NCBI RefSeq assembly: GCF_036588685.1
Contig: NC_086386.1
Span: 45,059,878 to 45,123,877 of the forward strand
Direction: 5' to 3'
From: Mytilus trossulus
Lineage: Eukaryota; Mollusca; Bivalvia; Mytilida; Mytilidae
Length of the DNA: 64,000 bases
Shown here: piece by piece, positions 12,034 to 22,960 of the stretch
Numbering within the stretch: position 1 is the stretch's first letter
Layout: each line of letters begins with the position of its first letter
Made by a program: the position numbers and the translations under genes
Notes under the pieces: model-generated
The model's database searches: none
Told to the model about the DNA's origin: nothing
The model's input: only the letters and a program-made list of their open reading frames with translations

Positions 12034-12233
12034 TTAATTTTGTGTTAAGGGATTATTTGAATCAGTTTTGGTTCCATTATCCATTTCTTCGTCCTTTGCT
12101 AGTTTTCTTTTAGGAGCAGTTCTGTGAGCTTTTTTCAACCATCCTTTCTTTCGGAAAAAGAAAAGCAGTGCTACTATTACCAGAATAATTATTGTTGCAA
12201 TTATAACACCAATCAGCCAATCCCATTCAAAAT
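12034..12233 (-). CDS. Gene A exon 9: transmembrane helix and cytoplasmic tail
   Basis: Starts DFEWDW, then a hydrophobic helix (WLIGVIIATIIILVIVALL) and FFFRKKGWLKKAHRT; the tail ends PLTQN and a TAA at 12034-12036. Strong TTTTCTTCAG acceptor. Confidence 0.87.
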
Positions 12234-15200
12234 CTGAAGAAAAAAATTATACACCATTATTTAATTCTTCTAGCATGAAGGTATCAACATAAATTCAAGA
12301 AAAATGTAGTGAATAATTCCTTTGGACGGTGACTACAAAATAAAAAGACATACATAAGAAGTCGACAATACTTTACCAATAAAGATTTGAGAATGGAAAA
12401 GGGACATGGGTCAAACAGATAACAACCCGACTAAAGAGCAGGAAACAGCCCGAGGACACCACTAATGAGTCTTCATCACAGCCAGAAATCCTGAACCCAG
12501 AGGTGGTAAATTAACTCATCATAGATACCAGGATCAATATTTTATATTTACGCCAGACGCGCGTTTCGTCTAAAAAACACTCATCAGTTACGCTAGAATG
12601 AAGAAATGTTTAAAAGGCCAAATGGAGTACAAAATTCCTAAAAGTTTTGCCAAATACAGCTAAGGTAATATTTTACTGAGGTAGAAAAGCTTAGTTTTAA
12701 AAAAAATCAAAGTTTTGTTAACAGTTAATTTATAATTATGAACATATCAATGATAACTCAAGTCAACACAGAAGTGCTGACTGCTGTGCTGGTGATAATC
12801 TCGGGGAAATAAACCTCCACCAGAAGTGGCATCAACCCAGTGGTTGCAAATAAACTCGTCATAGATACCAAGATAGTATAATTGAAAATATAACCTACCT
12901 TCTGAATCCCCTGATGAAGCAGCTGTGTTAACAGGTTCGTCTGGACCTTTAGTTGTCTACAGATAATAAACAACATGTATGAAATGCTTAAACCATGCAA
13001 CATATCTACACCAAATATATGAACGCTTTACAGAATAAAGTGCGTCATTAACCGAACGATTTTGAAATGTTCTGTGTTAAAACATTAAATTAAGTTCGTC
13101 AATTTATCGGCTTGTTCCATTTTGATATCTTTCTCTATATCAAGGGTATTCATGCGATGAAAACAAATCTTTTTGTTGCACAGTAATTTTAGAGCTGTTG
13201 CAAACCGTTTGTATCATGTCATCTTTCCTAACTAGCATTGTCATTCTTTTAATCTAAAAAACTGAGACAACGAATTATTGCCTAAAGTTGTTGCTGATAT
13301 TCATGTATTTATATCAATTGTGCACAATTTTCACAAAAAAAGATGGACGAGTAGGAATAACTCTGAAAGGGGAAAGTTTTAACGATTACCGGAGAATAAT
13401 GGAATATAATAGAAAGAATCAACTCAGAATCATGAAAACGAGTGTCCAGACAAAAACACACAGAGGAACAGACAATAATATACACATCTAATGATTATGG
13501 AACAACACTTTCAATTTCATACAAATCACGATATAATGAATCGAAAATAATGCGCTCTTAATTCACTTCTTCCTTTCAAATTAACTCCATGATCTTAAGA
13601 AATGGTATACAAAAATCCACATTTTCGGACCTTAGGACCGAAACGAACTTATTTAAAAGAACGAAAAAAGAATAGATTCGACTTTATATTCGTTTGTGTA
13701 TACTGGTATACATTTGTTATATCTGATTTTAAATACTTACAGTACCGAAGTCTTTTATTTCTACAGTCAATTGTTCTGTCTTGTTGAGGCCACAATGGTC
13801 TGTTACTTTTATTTTCAATACATAAGTATCTACAGGAGGTGCACTTACAATTACAACCATATCTGTAAAAACAGCAAGAAGCAATTGAAGTTGATCATTA
13901 GAGGCATTAGATATCGTGATTAAAACATTAATGCGAACAAGACACAGAACAACAAATTTATAGAAAGTTTGAAAAAGCTAATTACTTGCGAAGATTTGTT
14001 TCTAAATGTATCATTCTTCAATTTTTTCTTCACTGACGAAACCTTTTGAGTAACTATATTAACATGGAGTTGAAATATATATAAAAAAATATGCTGAGAT
14101 TAAGCGCAACCCGTCCCGATTAATGATTATTCAATGAAATCTGCGATACTTTTTCTGCACGTTTTGACAAAAATGAACAAAATTGATAGCTGATAGGAAA
14201 ATATTGTTTCAATATTTCGCTTAATAAAGTTGAGAGGGAAAAATCATAATTTAATATTTTGCATTCTAAAAAGTAACTAATGCTTCTTTAATGTGGAATT
14301 ACATTATGGTCCATTACCATTTGTTTATTTTTCTCTGAATGAGAAACTTACAGAGAAAATATTTCTTCATTCACACATTGGATATTTATTCACATACTTG
14401 TATTCTCTATTTGAAAGTATTGATCAAATCCGAATACTTCCACTTTCAACCCAGGTATATCGTGTACATCAGTATCGGTGACTTCTATCAGGAATACCTC
14501 AGTCGGTTGCTGGGCAAGATCATACATATCAGCTTGTGAAATGATGCTAGTGTGTGGTAAATTCTTAAAACTAGGTGGCATATCTAAGACGAAATTAAAT
14601 CAATATTAAAAGACAATTTATCTAACAGTGTTCTCTATTTCGTTGGTTTTCTTTTTGAATTTTTCCTTGGAGTTCGATTTTTTGTTTGTTATTTCACTTT
14701 TTTATGGACGTTAAATGCCAATTTCATTGCTCGTGGTTACTTAAGATCATCTGCGATCACTCTCGGTTCTTGTTGCTATGTCTTAAGTTTTCCATGTTGT
14801 GTTTTGTATACTGTTTTGATTGTCCGTTGGACTTCTTCATTTTTTTTTTGGCCACGCTGTTGTCAGTTTATTTTAAACTGTGTTTTTTTTATCTTTCGTT
14901 GCTCTCTTATATATTCTAATTAACCTTTCTCTCAATATATACATAACATTGTTGGGTTGATGTTTAGACGAGTTGTATATTCATAATGTACACAGCCATG
15001 TATCACCATCACTGCTGGTAATCCGATGGATAAATCTGTTGTAGAGTTTTAACTGGCTCAGACGTACTTATATCGGATCACCAGCAGTAATGGTGATACA
15101 TGGCTGTGTACATTATGTATATACAACTCGTCTAAACATCAACCCGACAATGTTAGATCTGTAAATTTGCTTTCGCAAATTTTGAGGTTCTTCCCTCGCC

Positions 15201-18200
15201 GGGATTCGAAACCATGCTACTGAGATGTCGTGACACCAAATCGCCTGCGCTGTAGCCGTCCCGCAAGACCACACGACCACCTGGGCTTCATAAAAATTAT
15301 TTTTCGGTGGCCGGGTGTTACCTTTCCACGTCAGTTTTAATCTAGCGTCGTACTCCAGTACATGATATATAAGGTATGAAGATGTTATTCTTACAGATCA
15401 GCTATATATATGCAGTTAACGCGTTTAAAGATATTCTGCGACAAAGAAATAAGAAAATAGGTGAACTTCTATTTATTGTTCCTTTCAACTAAAAAGGTAA
15501 ACAGTATAATCAACAGGATTTCATATTGTAAAATGCAAAAAGGGGAAGTCCATGACAACTGAAAATGGCAAACGTTGTCAACCAACGTGGAAAGGTAACA
15601 CCCGGCCACCGAAAAATAATTTTTATGAAGCCCAGGTGGTCGTGTGGTCTTGCGGGACGGCTACAGCGCAGGCGATTTGGTGTCACGACATCTCAGTAGC
15701 ATGGTTTCGAATCCCGGCAAGGGAAGAACCTCAAAATTTGAATGAAAGAACTTCTGATATATTATTGACTTTATAAGGCAAACAAAAATGGCAGATTTTT
15801 TTTAATAGAGATGAATAAACATACTGTCATTTCCTATAGCTTCAATGGAGTATGACCTTTTGTCGACCCTTGTCGCAGCCGACCAATCAACTATTGCTCC
15901 AAATGACGCTCCCGGCATAGACTGCAATACGTAATTTCCATCACTTCCGCCATCATCAAAAATAATCGTACCACTCGTTTTTGTGTGCCTTGAATAAAAA
16001 GATGATATAGACTCATTTATTTTCAAGAGGGGATGGGATTATTTGGTCTCCTGCTAATGATGCTTATTTTTGCCGCGAGAGTAGATGTTTTCCCCTTATG
16101 CGCACATTTTGTTTCCTGTAATTAGTGTTGCAGACTATCAATTTTCATTTAATATTATGCAAAGTCATTTGTTTTCCGTTCTTACCAGGGCAAGTTATTC
16201 ATTATCATTATGCCCCCTCCCCCTTTTTGCTATTTTATTCCTTTTGATGTTAAACATTTCGATTTTGTGACATCGATATTTTCACGATTTATTCTATTGT
16301 CATTCTTAATGAATACTATACAGTTTTGATATACGAGTTCACCTCTTCGTGGACAAGGCGTCATATTACATTTGTGTTAGCTTATTTCGTGCCTCGTACC
16401 GAGTTTTTGCGTTAAGCCAATTGATACTGATTATTTTTCTAACACCAATGTCCAGGGTTAGGAGAGGGTGAACACTTACAAACATAATTTACCCCCACCA
16501 CCTTGTTTATGTACCTGTCCCTAGTCAGGAGCCTGTTGAGGTTTTCGTTGGTTCATATCTGTCATATTTGTTTTCCCGGAATTGTTTTTGATTTATGAAA
16601 TGTCAATCTATGAAAAGATATTCTTCCTTTTAAGTGTAAGAACAATGACATAGTCACATAGTCCATAGTGCGAAACAGAGGCGGGTTTCAGGGGGCCAGG
16701 CCCCTACCCTTTTGAGAAAATTTGTTTGATTATATAGGGAATCACTGAAGCGTGACGGAGAGGGCTCCTTCTTAGGCAGCCAGTTGGCCCCCCACTTATG
16801 AAAATTTCTTGATCCGCCAGTACGAAACGGCGAATTGGTACAGAACATACTAATTAATCTTTGATTGCATATTTATGTATGAGAGTTAGATATTACTTAC
16901 CATCCCATATAATCACCTTTCTCAACAGAAATTCTATTTTCCTCTGGTATATTTGTTACCACACCTCCAGCTTTATCAACTAAAACGAAAATTTTAATTG
17001 TCATAAAAATTTGGATTGATTGTTAAATGTTAAAACGGAACTTAAAAAAAAATTAATAAAGTAGTTACTGCGATGTTGGGAAATACATACATGTATCCAT
17101 ATGTTGGTTTCTCCACTCGCCCAAAAACAAGCAAACAAACACAAATCAAGACCAAAAAAACTACACCGAACAAAGCACGCAACAATAGCAATTATCATAA
17201 TAACAACATAACCTCCTCAAGAAAACGAATCCATAACATAGTGTTGTCAACATCATTTAAATATTCAAGATAACAAAACAAGAACACAATCAAATTTAAA
17301 AGAACATTTTAAATAAAATTTGACTTGAACACTGCTTTCATTCATTTTGTTGTCCAGAAAATGCAAGAACACAAGAACACGCCAAAATCATCCACAATAT
17401 TTTTATCAATATGTGACTTGGACACTGCTTTTATTCATCTTGTTGAATTGCCATCAATAGACTATGACCTCTTGTTGAGAGTTGTCTCATGGGCAATCAT
17501 ACCATATCTTCTATGTTTTAATATATGTATCCAAATAGGAAAATGTCGTACAACACAAGTTAAATGTATACGCTACTTTATTCCATAAAGATATTCTTTG
17601 GGAGTACCAGATATCATGTAATGGTCATACTTACATGTCAAAGAATTCTGTCCCATCAGTCTAAACTCGTTTTCCTTGCCAGTTGGTCGCCATACTTGTA
17701 AATCTACTTCTCCTGGGCCACCAGCTGTAGCACGCCATCTTCTTATAGTACCACAACAGTCGAACGTAAACTTACTATCGGTAGCAATTACTCCATAGTC
17801 TTTAATATAAATAAATATTCTTTTTTATATGTTAAAATTCCCTGATGGAGATTAAATGATTAAGTATAATACTCCATCGAGCTTAGTCGATTCTTAAATT
17901 GATACAAATATAACTACAATGGAAACATTTTGGAACTTATATTATGAAGGAACTTCTATTCCGTGAAGTCTGCATTGGTCACACGTTCTACCTGGATGGA
18001 AAATTTCGAAAATTTGACCTATTTGGTCAAACGAATATTTCTTTTGTTTATATTGTTGTTAATAATAATTTAAAAATATAGTTAAATTGTTCTTGTCAAA
18101 CATTCATTTTGATAGCTTAATGTGTTTTAAGAAGTTAAATGGAAACGCTTTCTTTTAAAAAGAGTTTCTTAGATAATATACAAATAAAAGATACAGATCA

Positions 18201-20093
18201 TGATAAAACAAAACAAAACGAAACGAAACGAAAGAATCGAAATCCCAATATTTATACTTGTTTCAATATCTCACGCTTAACTTTTTTGTGAAATATGAAT
18301 TGCCGTAGAAGAGAGGAGAGAGACACCAAAGAGACACTAAAATTTATAAATCGAAAACAAATCCAAAAACTTAAAAGTCAAGGAAATCAAAATACTCTAA
18401 CACGTCAAGAGCTACAATGTATTCGACCGAAAGGTCAGAAAGGTCAGAAAGGCCCATAAAAGAGTAACTAAATCCATCTGGGGTTGAAGTCATTAAACTT
18501 TGCTCAGTGCTCGGAGCACAAAAATCATGCTCGAAACATGAAATCCAACATTTTGATTGGTTTATTTTCGAGTAAGAGTACAAAAGACTGACTCCGAAAG
18601 TTTTATGACCACAAGGCCAGATGTCAACTTTGCATCGAGGATTTGAAACCATTGCCAGGGTTCTTTAAGAGGAACGAAATATACCAGAGGGACAGTCAAA
18701 GTCATAAATAAACTGACAACGACATGGCTAAAAATGAAAAAGAAAAACAGACAAATAACAGTACAGAAGACATAACATAGAAAACTAAAGACTAAGCAAC
18801 ACGAACCCCACCCAAACTGGGGGTGATCTCAGGTGCTCCGGAAGGATAAGCAGATTCTGCTCCACATGTGGCACCCGTCGGGTTGATTATGTTATTACAA
18901 ATCCGGTATATAGTCTAATTAAGTATTATTTGTAAACTTTTAAATAACAAAACTTACTTGATAATTGGCTGTCAATATCTTTTCCGTTTCCATGGTCATT
19001 GTATCCTTGTTTCACACCATCACAAGCATTAACTGAGAAAGTCAAAGTAGGATGTGAGAAATTTACATTATTAGTAACTACAACTATCAAGTTGAACACA
19101 TAATAATTTATGTTCAAAAAAGACTTTGAGACTACATGGCAGCTTCGTATATAATTAGAGTAACGCCGGGTTTTCGCGTATTGTTGGAAATTTTAACAAA
19201 CTACAAAAGCGAGAGGCAGTTCAGCACTGCAATTTTAACAGATTTTGACAAAATTTTGAGTATCAATGTGGAATAACAAACAAAATGGGCATTCTTAACA
19301 AACGTTTCAATTTTTACAGAAACATCTTTCCTTTAAAAATCTTCAAATGATTTTGACAAATCCGTATTAAAGCTGACTATCCAGTTTCACCGCAAATCTT
19401 TTGTTTTGCTGTATTGTTTTGTTTTCAGGGGAGATAATGCAGTTCTGGGTTTTTTTTCAGGAGAGATAATAAGCTGTTTTGGTATGAGGTTGTGAGCAAA
19501 TTTGATATCTGTCTCAAGATGATTATTAGTCGAAAAGCGCCAGTCAACGATTCTGAAGAACATATCGGCCGATATAAGAGTAAAAAGGCCTAGTTTCTAA
19601 ATAAGAAGATAAAATCTTTCCGGTCGCTTCAAATGCAAGATATTTTGCATAAACCATTACCTTAAATTGGACTTTAGCGGCTGTTTCCTAAGCAAAATGT
19701 GATAATTTGTCTGTCAAAAGCTGAAGGTTATCATTTTTTCATGGTTCTATTTGTTCATTAAGAACTTGGTGTTGAAGTTAAGATTTGTATAAGTCCTTCT
19801 TCAATTCAGTCATCTTTTTTTCCATTTCTAAAAAGGTTAACGCATTTGATATGCAAAATTGTTTTTAAGCCCGTTTATCAACGTTGGTTTATTGTTTTTA
19901 GTCTGTTGTACACTGATCTACACTGACATTAAATATATCTAATTCCGTTCAAAATGTAACAAACTATTTCAAATTAATTATTCAAAATTAACAAATGCTA
20001 ATTATAGTGAAATGATTTCAATAAAATGTATTAGTTCTTACCATGTTTAAGTCCTAAGATTGAAAATACTACCAAAATGAGAGGTTGCATCAT
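12034..20093 (-). CDS. Gene A: single-pass membrane protein with cadherin-like module, nine exons
   Basis: Exons, 5' to 3': 20093-20042, 19032-18958, 17799-17635, 16979-16901, 15988-15825, 14583-14398, 13862-13741, 12956-12899, 12233-12034. Together they give 1101 nt and 366 aa with no internal stop, and every intron is GT-AG. Order: signal peptide (1-20), Asn/Gly/His-rich segment with one Cys (about 21-42), a beta-rich ectodomain (43-178) with a Cys-Cys pair and an LQVWRP motif, a cadherin-like module (179-281; PPSFKNLP start, VTDTDVHDIPG core, later IKVTD and LTVEIKD strands), an acidic/Thr stalk (282-300), one transmembrane helix (about 306-328) and a basic cytoplasmic tail. By layout it is a type I surface adhesion or recognition protein. 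The ligand, and whether it binds calcium, are unknown. I chose the first of two adjacent ATGs; the second removes one Met. Gene B downstream on the map is its paralogue. Confidence 0.85.
12505..12872 (+). repeat. R2 repeat copy in gene A intron 8
   Basis: Contains ACGCCAGACGCGCGTTTCGT and, further on, the AACTCAAGTCAACACAGAAG block. Confidence 0.7.
12899..12956 (-). CDS. Gene A exon 8: membrane-proximal stalk
   Basis: 58 nt, phase 0 to 1. Encodes TTKGPDEPVNTAASSGDSE, a short Thr/Ser/acidic linker that may carry O-glycans (inference). Donor GTAGGT. Confidence 0.75.
13741..13862 (-). CDS. Gene A exon 7: cadherin-like module, second part
   Basis: 122 nt, phase 1 to 0. Encodes MVVIVSAPP, YVLKIKVTDHCG and QLTVEIKD, the last strands of the module. 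The donor giving phase 0 (GTAAGT after GGTACT) is preferred over a weaker GTACTG five bases earlier because gene B uses the matching position. Confidence 0.82.
14398..14583 (-). CDS. Gene A exon 6: cadherin-like module, first part
   Basis: 186 nt, phase 1 to 1. Encodes PPSFKNLPHTSI, then VFLIEVTDTDVHDIPGL and YFQIENT, matching the beginning and middle strands of a cadherin repeat. The classic calcium ligands are only partly visible. Confidence 0.85.
14945..15154. repeat. Near-perfect long palindrome in gene A intron 5
   Basis: Arms of about 83 bp (14945-15027 and 15072-15154) are inverted copies with a 44-bp spacer. Each arm matches the body of the tRNA-like SINE that continues on the right, so it looks like two inverted SINE bodies. 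Confidence 0.8.
15063..15330 (-). mobile_element. tRNA-derived SINE, minus orientation
   Basis: Read on the minus strand: a tRNA-like head with a B-box-like GGTTTCGAATCCCGG and a CCAGGTGGTCGTGTGG A-box region, then the body reaching the palindrome. Not a working tRNA: it cannot form a normal cloverleaf without extra bases. Confidence 0.6.
15584..15741 (+). mobile_element. tRNA-derived SINE head, plus orientation
   Basis: Inverted, nearly identical copy of 15176-15330, including the tRNA-like head. With the minus copy it forms a second, larger inverted repeat (arms about 155 bp). Confidence 0.65.
15825..15988 (-). CDS. Gene A exon 5: end of beta-rich ectodomain
   Basis: 164 nt, phase 2 to 1. 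Contains HTKTSGTIIFDDGG and the closing strand SYSIEAIGND. It is one codon shorter than gene B exon 5 and diverged in the middle. Confidence 0.83.
16676..16828. repeat. Interspersed repeat family R6 in gene A intron 4
   Basis: Inverted relative to the copy at 40783-40932; both contain TATATAGGGAATCACTGAAG or its complement and end near a GGATC(C/T) or GATCCGC block. Confidence 0.65.
16901..16979 (-). CDS. Gene A exon 4: ectodomain continuation
   Basis: 79 nt, phase 1 to 2. Encodes DKAGGVVTNIP and RISVEKGDYMGW; the Trp codon is split by the intron. Gene B has DKAGDTT and RISVDKGDYIGW in the same place. Confidence 0.87.
17635..17799 (-). CDS. Gene A exon 3: start of beta-rich ectodomain
   Basis: 165 nt, phase 1 to 1. 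Contains YGVIATDS, the Cys pair in FDCCGTIRRW, the strand LQVWRPTG, and RLMGQNS. Gene B exon 3 has the same length and the same motif positions. Confidence 0.87.
18667..18915 (-). repeat. R1 repeat copy in gene A intron 2
   Basis: Contains GGTGCTCCGGAAGGATAAG and the ACAACGACATGGCTAAAAATG block. Confidence 0.7.
18958..19032 (-). CDS. Gene A exon 2: mature N-terminus
   Basis: 75 nt, phase 1 to 1, TTTCTCAG acceptor and GTAAGT donor. Encodes NACDGVKQGYNDHGNGKD and a short run on. Gene B has an exon of the same length and phase, sharing the N-x-C and a following HG. Confidence 0.82.
20042..20093 (-). CDS. Gene A exon 1: signal peptide
   Basis: ATG ATG start, then QPLILVVFSILGLKH, a clear hydrophobic signal core. 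The GTAAGA donor leaves phase 1. No TATA box is obvious upstream. Confidence 0.8.
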
Positions 20094-21539
20094 AAACAAC
20101 TGTTCAGATAAACTAATAATTGCACTGTGACGCCTTACTTGATGGAAGGGCAGATATTTGTTAGTCCGTGGCTACCACTATGGTTACAGTACATAAACTC
20201 AGTTTAATACTGCTCCTTGTAGTATATCTTTACCTGTGAAATATTAAAAGATGAGACAAAATTTTACAGCTGTCCAGGGGTGTCCATAAAAATCAAATTA
20301 AGCCAACAACCGGGAATTAGGATAACCACTATGAAAAGTTTATTATGACTAAAGATGTATTGACATCTACCTAACAACACAACAAAATAAAAGAAAAGGC
20401 ATTTGAAGTTCAATATACGAGTCGCAATAATATACATCATATTGTTGTCAAAATATGGAGATGCAATATGAACGTCAACTGTGACACTTGTTCCGCAAAG
20501 ACAAAACGGACAAGGGTATACTCGATTACAAACCTATCCTAACCTTTGGACAGTGATGTAATAGTTCATCATCAGAACTAAAAAAAGTGTTTCACTTTTT
20601 GGTATATAGCATATAGACAACCATCAAAAAGACAAACACACGATTTGAGAGTACTCGCAGTTACTGCAAGCTTGTTCTAAGCCGTATTTCAACAATTAAC
20701 TAGACAAAGTGATGCCCCAACCCCACCCCCGCAATACACTTTGAAGTAACTGTATCGTAACAAAGTCAATGTAGGACTTTCTTTAAGATAATATTGTTTC
20801 TGGGAGACATATTTGGTGCCTCCACAGATACAAAGTGTTATTTTGAACTGCGTTTACGCGTGTACCCCCAAAAATGACAAAGTTAAACTGTCTCCCAAAA
20901 GAGAAAATATAAATAAGAATAAAAACCCTGAAAAAATGCTCACCTTCAACACATTTACAAACAGATATCAAAGTGAAAACTACCTAGGATTCAAACTGTA
21001 GGAGGAGTTATGCGTAATAATGGGACGGACAGGCGGCACGAAAAGGGGAACACAATATGATATGCCCCCAAACTTTTAATTTCAGACTTTTCCCAGACAT
21101 AAAAATCAATTAGAACACTACCGAAGGATTCATTATGAAGACTTTACGAGTAGTCTAGGCGAAATATTTTAGGCTACAAACAAGTCGTGTATGGATTCAA
21201 ATGAGACTATCTCATTTTTGCCAAAAAAAAAAAAATCCTTAACAGAGAAAAATGTATTATGAAACACAGAAGACCAAAAACTAGGTTATTGACTTTGGAA
21301 ATTTAACTCTTTTATGTGTACTCAAACTTGCCCAAATTTTTTATTTCGATCCTAATGTTTCCTATTGGCTTTATAAATACAATTATTTTAAATAACCATA
21401 AGGAATTTAAAATAAAAGATATCAACGTCTTATCTGATAAATGTTTTTGAATAGCACATTTAACTTCCGAATATGTATTAGAATTTTAAATTAACTACCT
21501 TATTGATACACAAAACTCTCACAAAAACTGCTCAGTCAA

Positions 21540-22320
21540 TAGATATAAGAAGATGTGGTATGAGTGCAAATGAGACAACGCTTCATCCAAGTCATAATTT
21601 GTAAACAAGTAAACCATTATGTATCGCCTTAAGTTAAGGGCATACGATACAGTTTTGATTCTGTATTTACAAGTTCATGAAAATGTGCATATAGGCTATT
21701 TTTTACCTGATTAAATCAAATATGTAATAAAAAATATACCTTCATGTGCTACTTTTTGAGTAAAATGAGGTCGAAATTTTGTATATTTGCTTAAAATTCA
21801 GATTTGTGGCCGTAATTTCTTTTTCGAAAGAAAGACATAACTTTTTTGTTAAAAAAGATAAACACAAATTGATTTTTTGTTAAATAAGCGGTAATTTCTG
21901 TATTTTATAAGTATTATAAAAAATATGCAATTTTTTATTCAGAAATAACTCATATTTATCAAATGTTTATGAGTTGAGGAAAAAACGTCATTTTTTTACT
22001 GCATGTTTATCAAAATCAAAAAAAATCCTCTATTTACAGTTTGATAAAATTGGGGTCACATAATCATCCTGCAAAATGAAACAAATTGCCGTTTTGAAAA
22101 ATAGGGGTCCATGAACTCGTTTTCAAATTAAATCAGTTTGAATGACAAAAATCAGTCGAAAAATGCATCTTTTCTCGATATGTTACAGTTTGACGTCGCG
22201 AAAATAACATTTTACGTTAGCAACGTCATTACCTCCCCTGTAACTGTATCGTATGCCCTTAAAACACGGAGCCTTTGCTCATACCGAACAGCAGGCTAGA
22301 CTGTATTGTAGAATGATGAG
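21540..22320 (+). repeat. R10 repeat split by the TTAA MITE
   Basis: Positions 21540-21633 and 22263-22320 match the two halves of the uninterrupted copy at 34498-34745 (AAGAAGATGTGGTATGAGTG ... CACCGAACAGCA). Confidence 0.65.
21638..22258. mobile_element. MITE with 17-bp terminal inverted repeats and TTAA target duplication
   Basis: Ends GGGCATACGATACAGTT and, inverted, AACTGTATCGTATGCCC; flanked on both sides by TTAA (21634-21637 and 22259-22262). 621 bp, AT-rich, no ORF. The TTAA target resembles piggyBac-superfamily insertion, but the termini alone do not prove the superfamily. Confidence 0.8.
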
Positions 22321-22734
22321 GTGATTGTTTTTCTCAACAGTTCCAACAGTATAAAATTTTAAAAAGCTTAAAATGACAGCCATCACTTTAAATTTCAGTG
22401 TGGTGTTTAATGGCCATAGTGTTGTAAGTTCTCGGCTTATGGTTTTTCATTGCACCTTTTAATTATATGTTTCCATTTGTTTATACATCTTGAAGAAGCA
22501 TACACCGGATTTCTGTTTTCAATCTTATGCATTTAGTTTTATATCTATTCATTTATAATAATTACAGATATACAGTAATGTATGTATGTTCGTCCGTCGG
22601 TACATTGGTCTTCGGCTGTTTTTAAACCAGTGACTTGATTTCAAGAAATATTTTAAAAATTTTCCGTACTAGTATCTTTAATGACATTGTACACCTTTTA
22701 CTTTACTTTTCATCTGTATAATTTCCATCAATAT

Positions 22735-22960
22735 ATAAAGGCAACAGTTGAATACCGCTGTTAAAAAGTAATAACTCGATTGAGAGAAAACAAATCCGGG
22801 TTATAAACTAAAACCGAGGGGGAAATATCTACTATAAGAGGAAAACAACGAAACAACAGAAACACTGAGTGAAGTGCCACAAAAAAAACCTGCCATATTC
22901 CTGACTTGGTACAGGATATTTCAAGAAAAATGGTTGGTTTAACCTGGGTTTGTGGCTAGC
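22735..22960 (+). repeat. R3 repeat copy
   Basis: AAATAAGGCAACAGTTGAATA-type start (first bases vary between copies), ending in a GGTTTAACCTGGGTTTG block. Confidence 0.65.
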
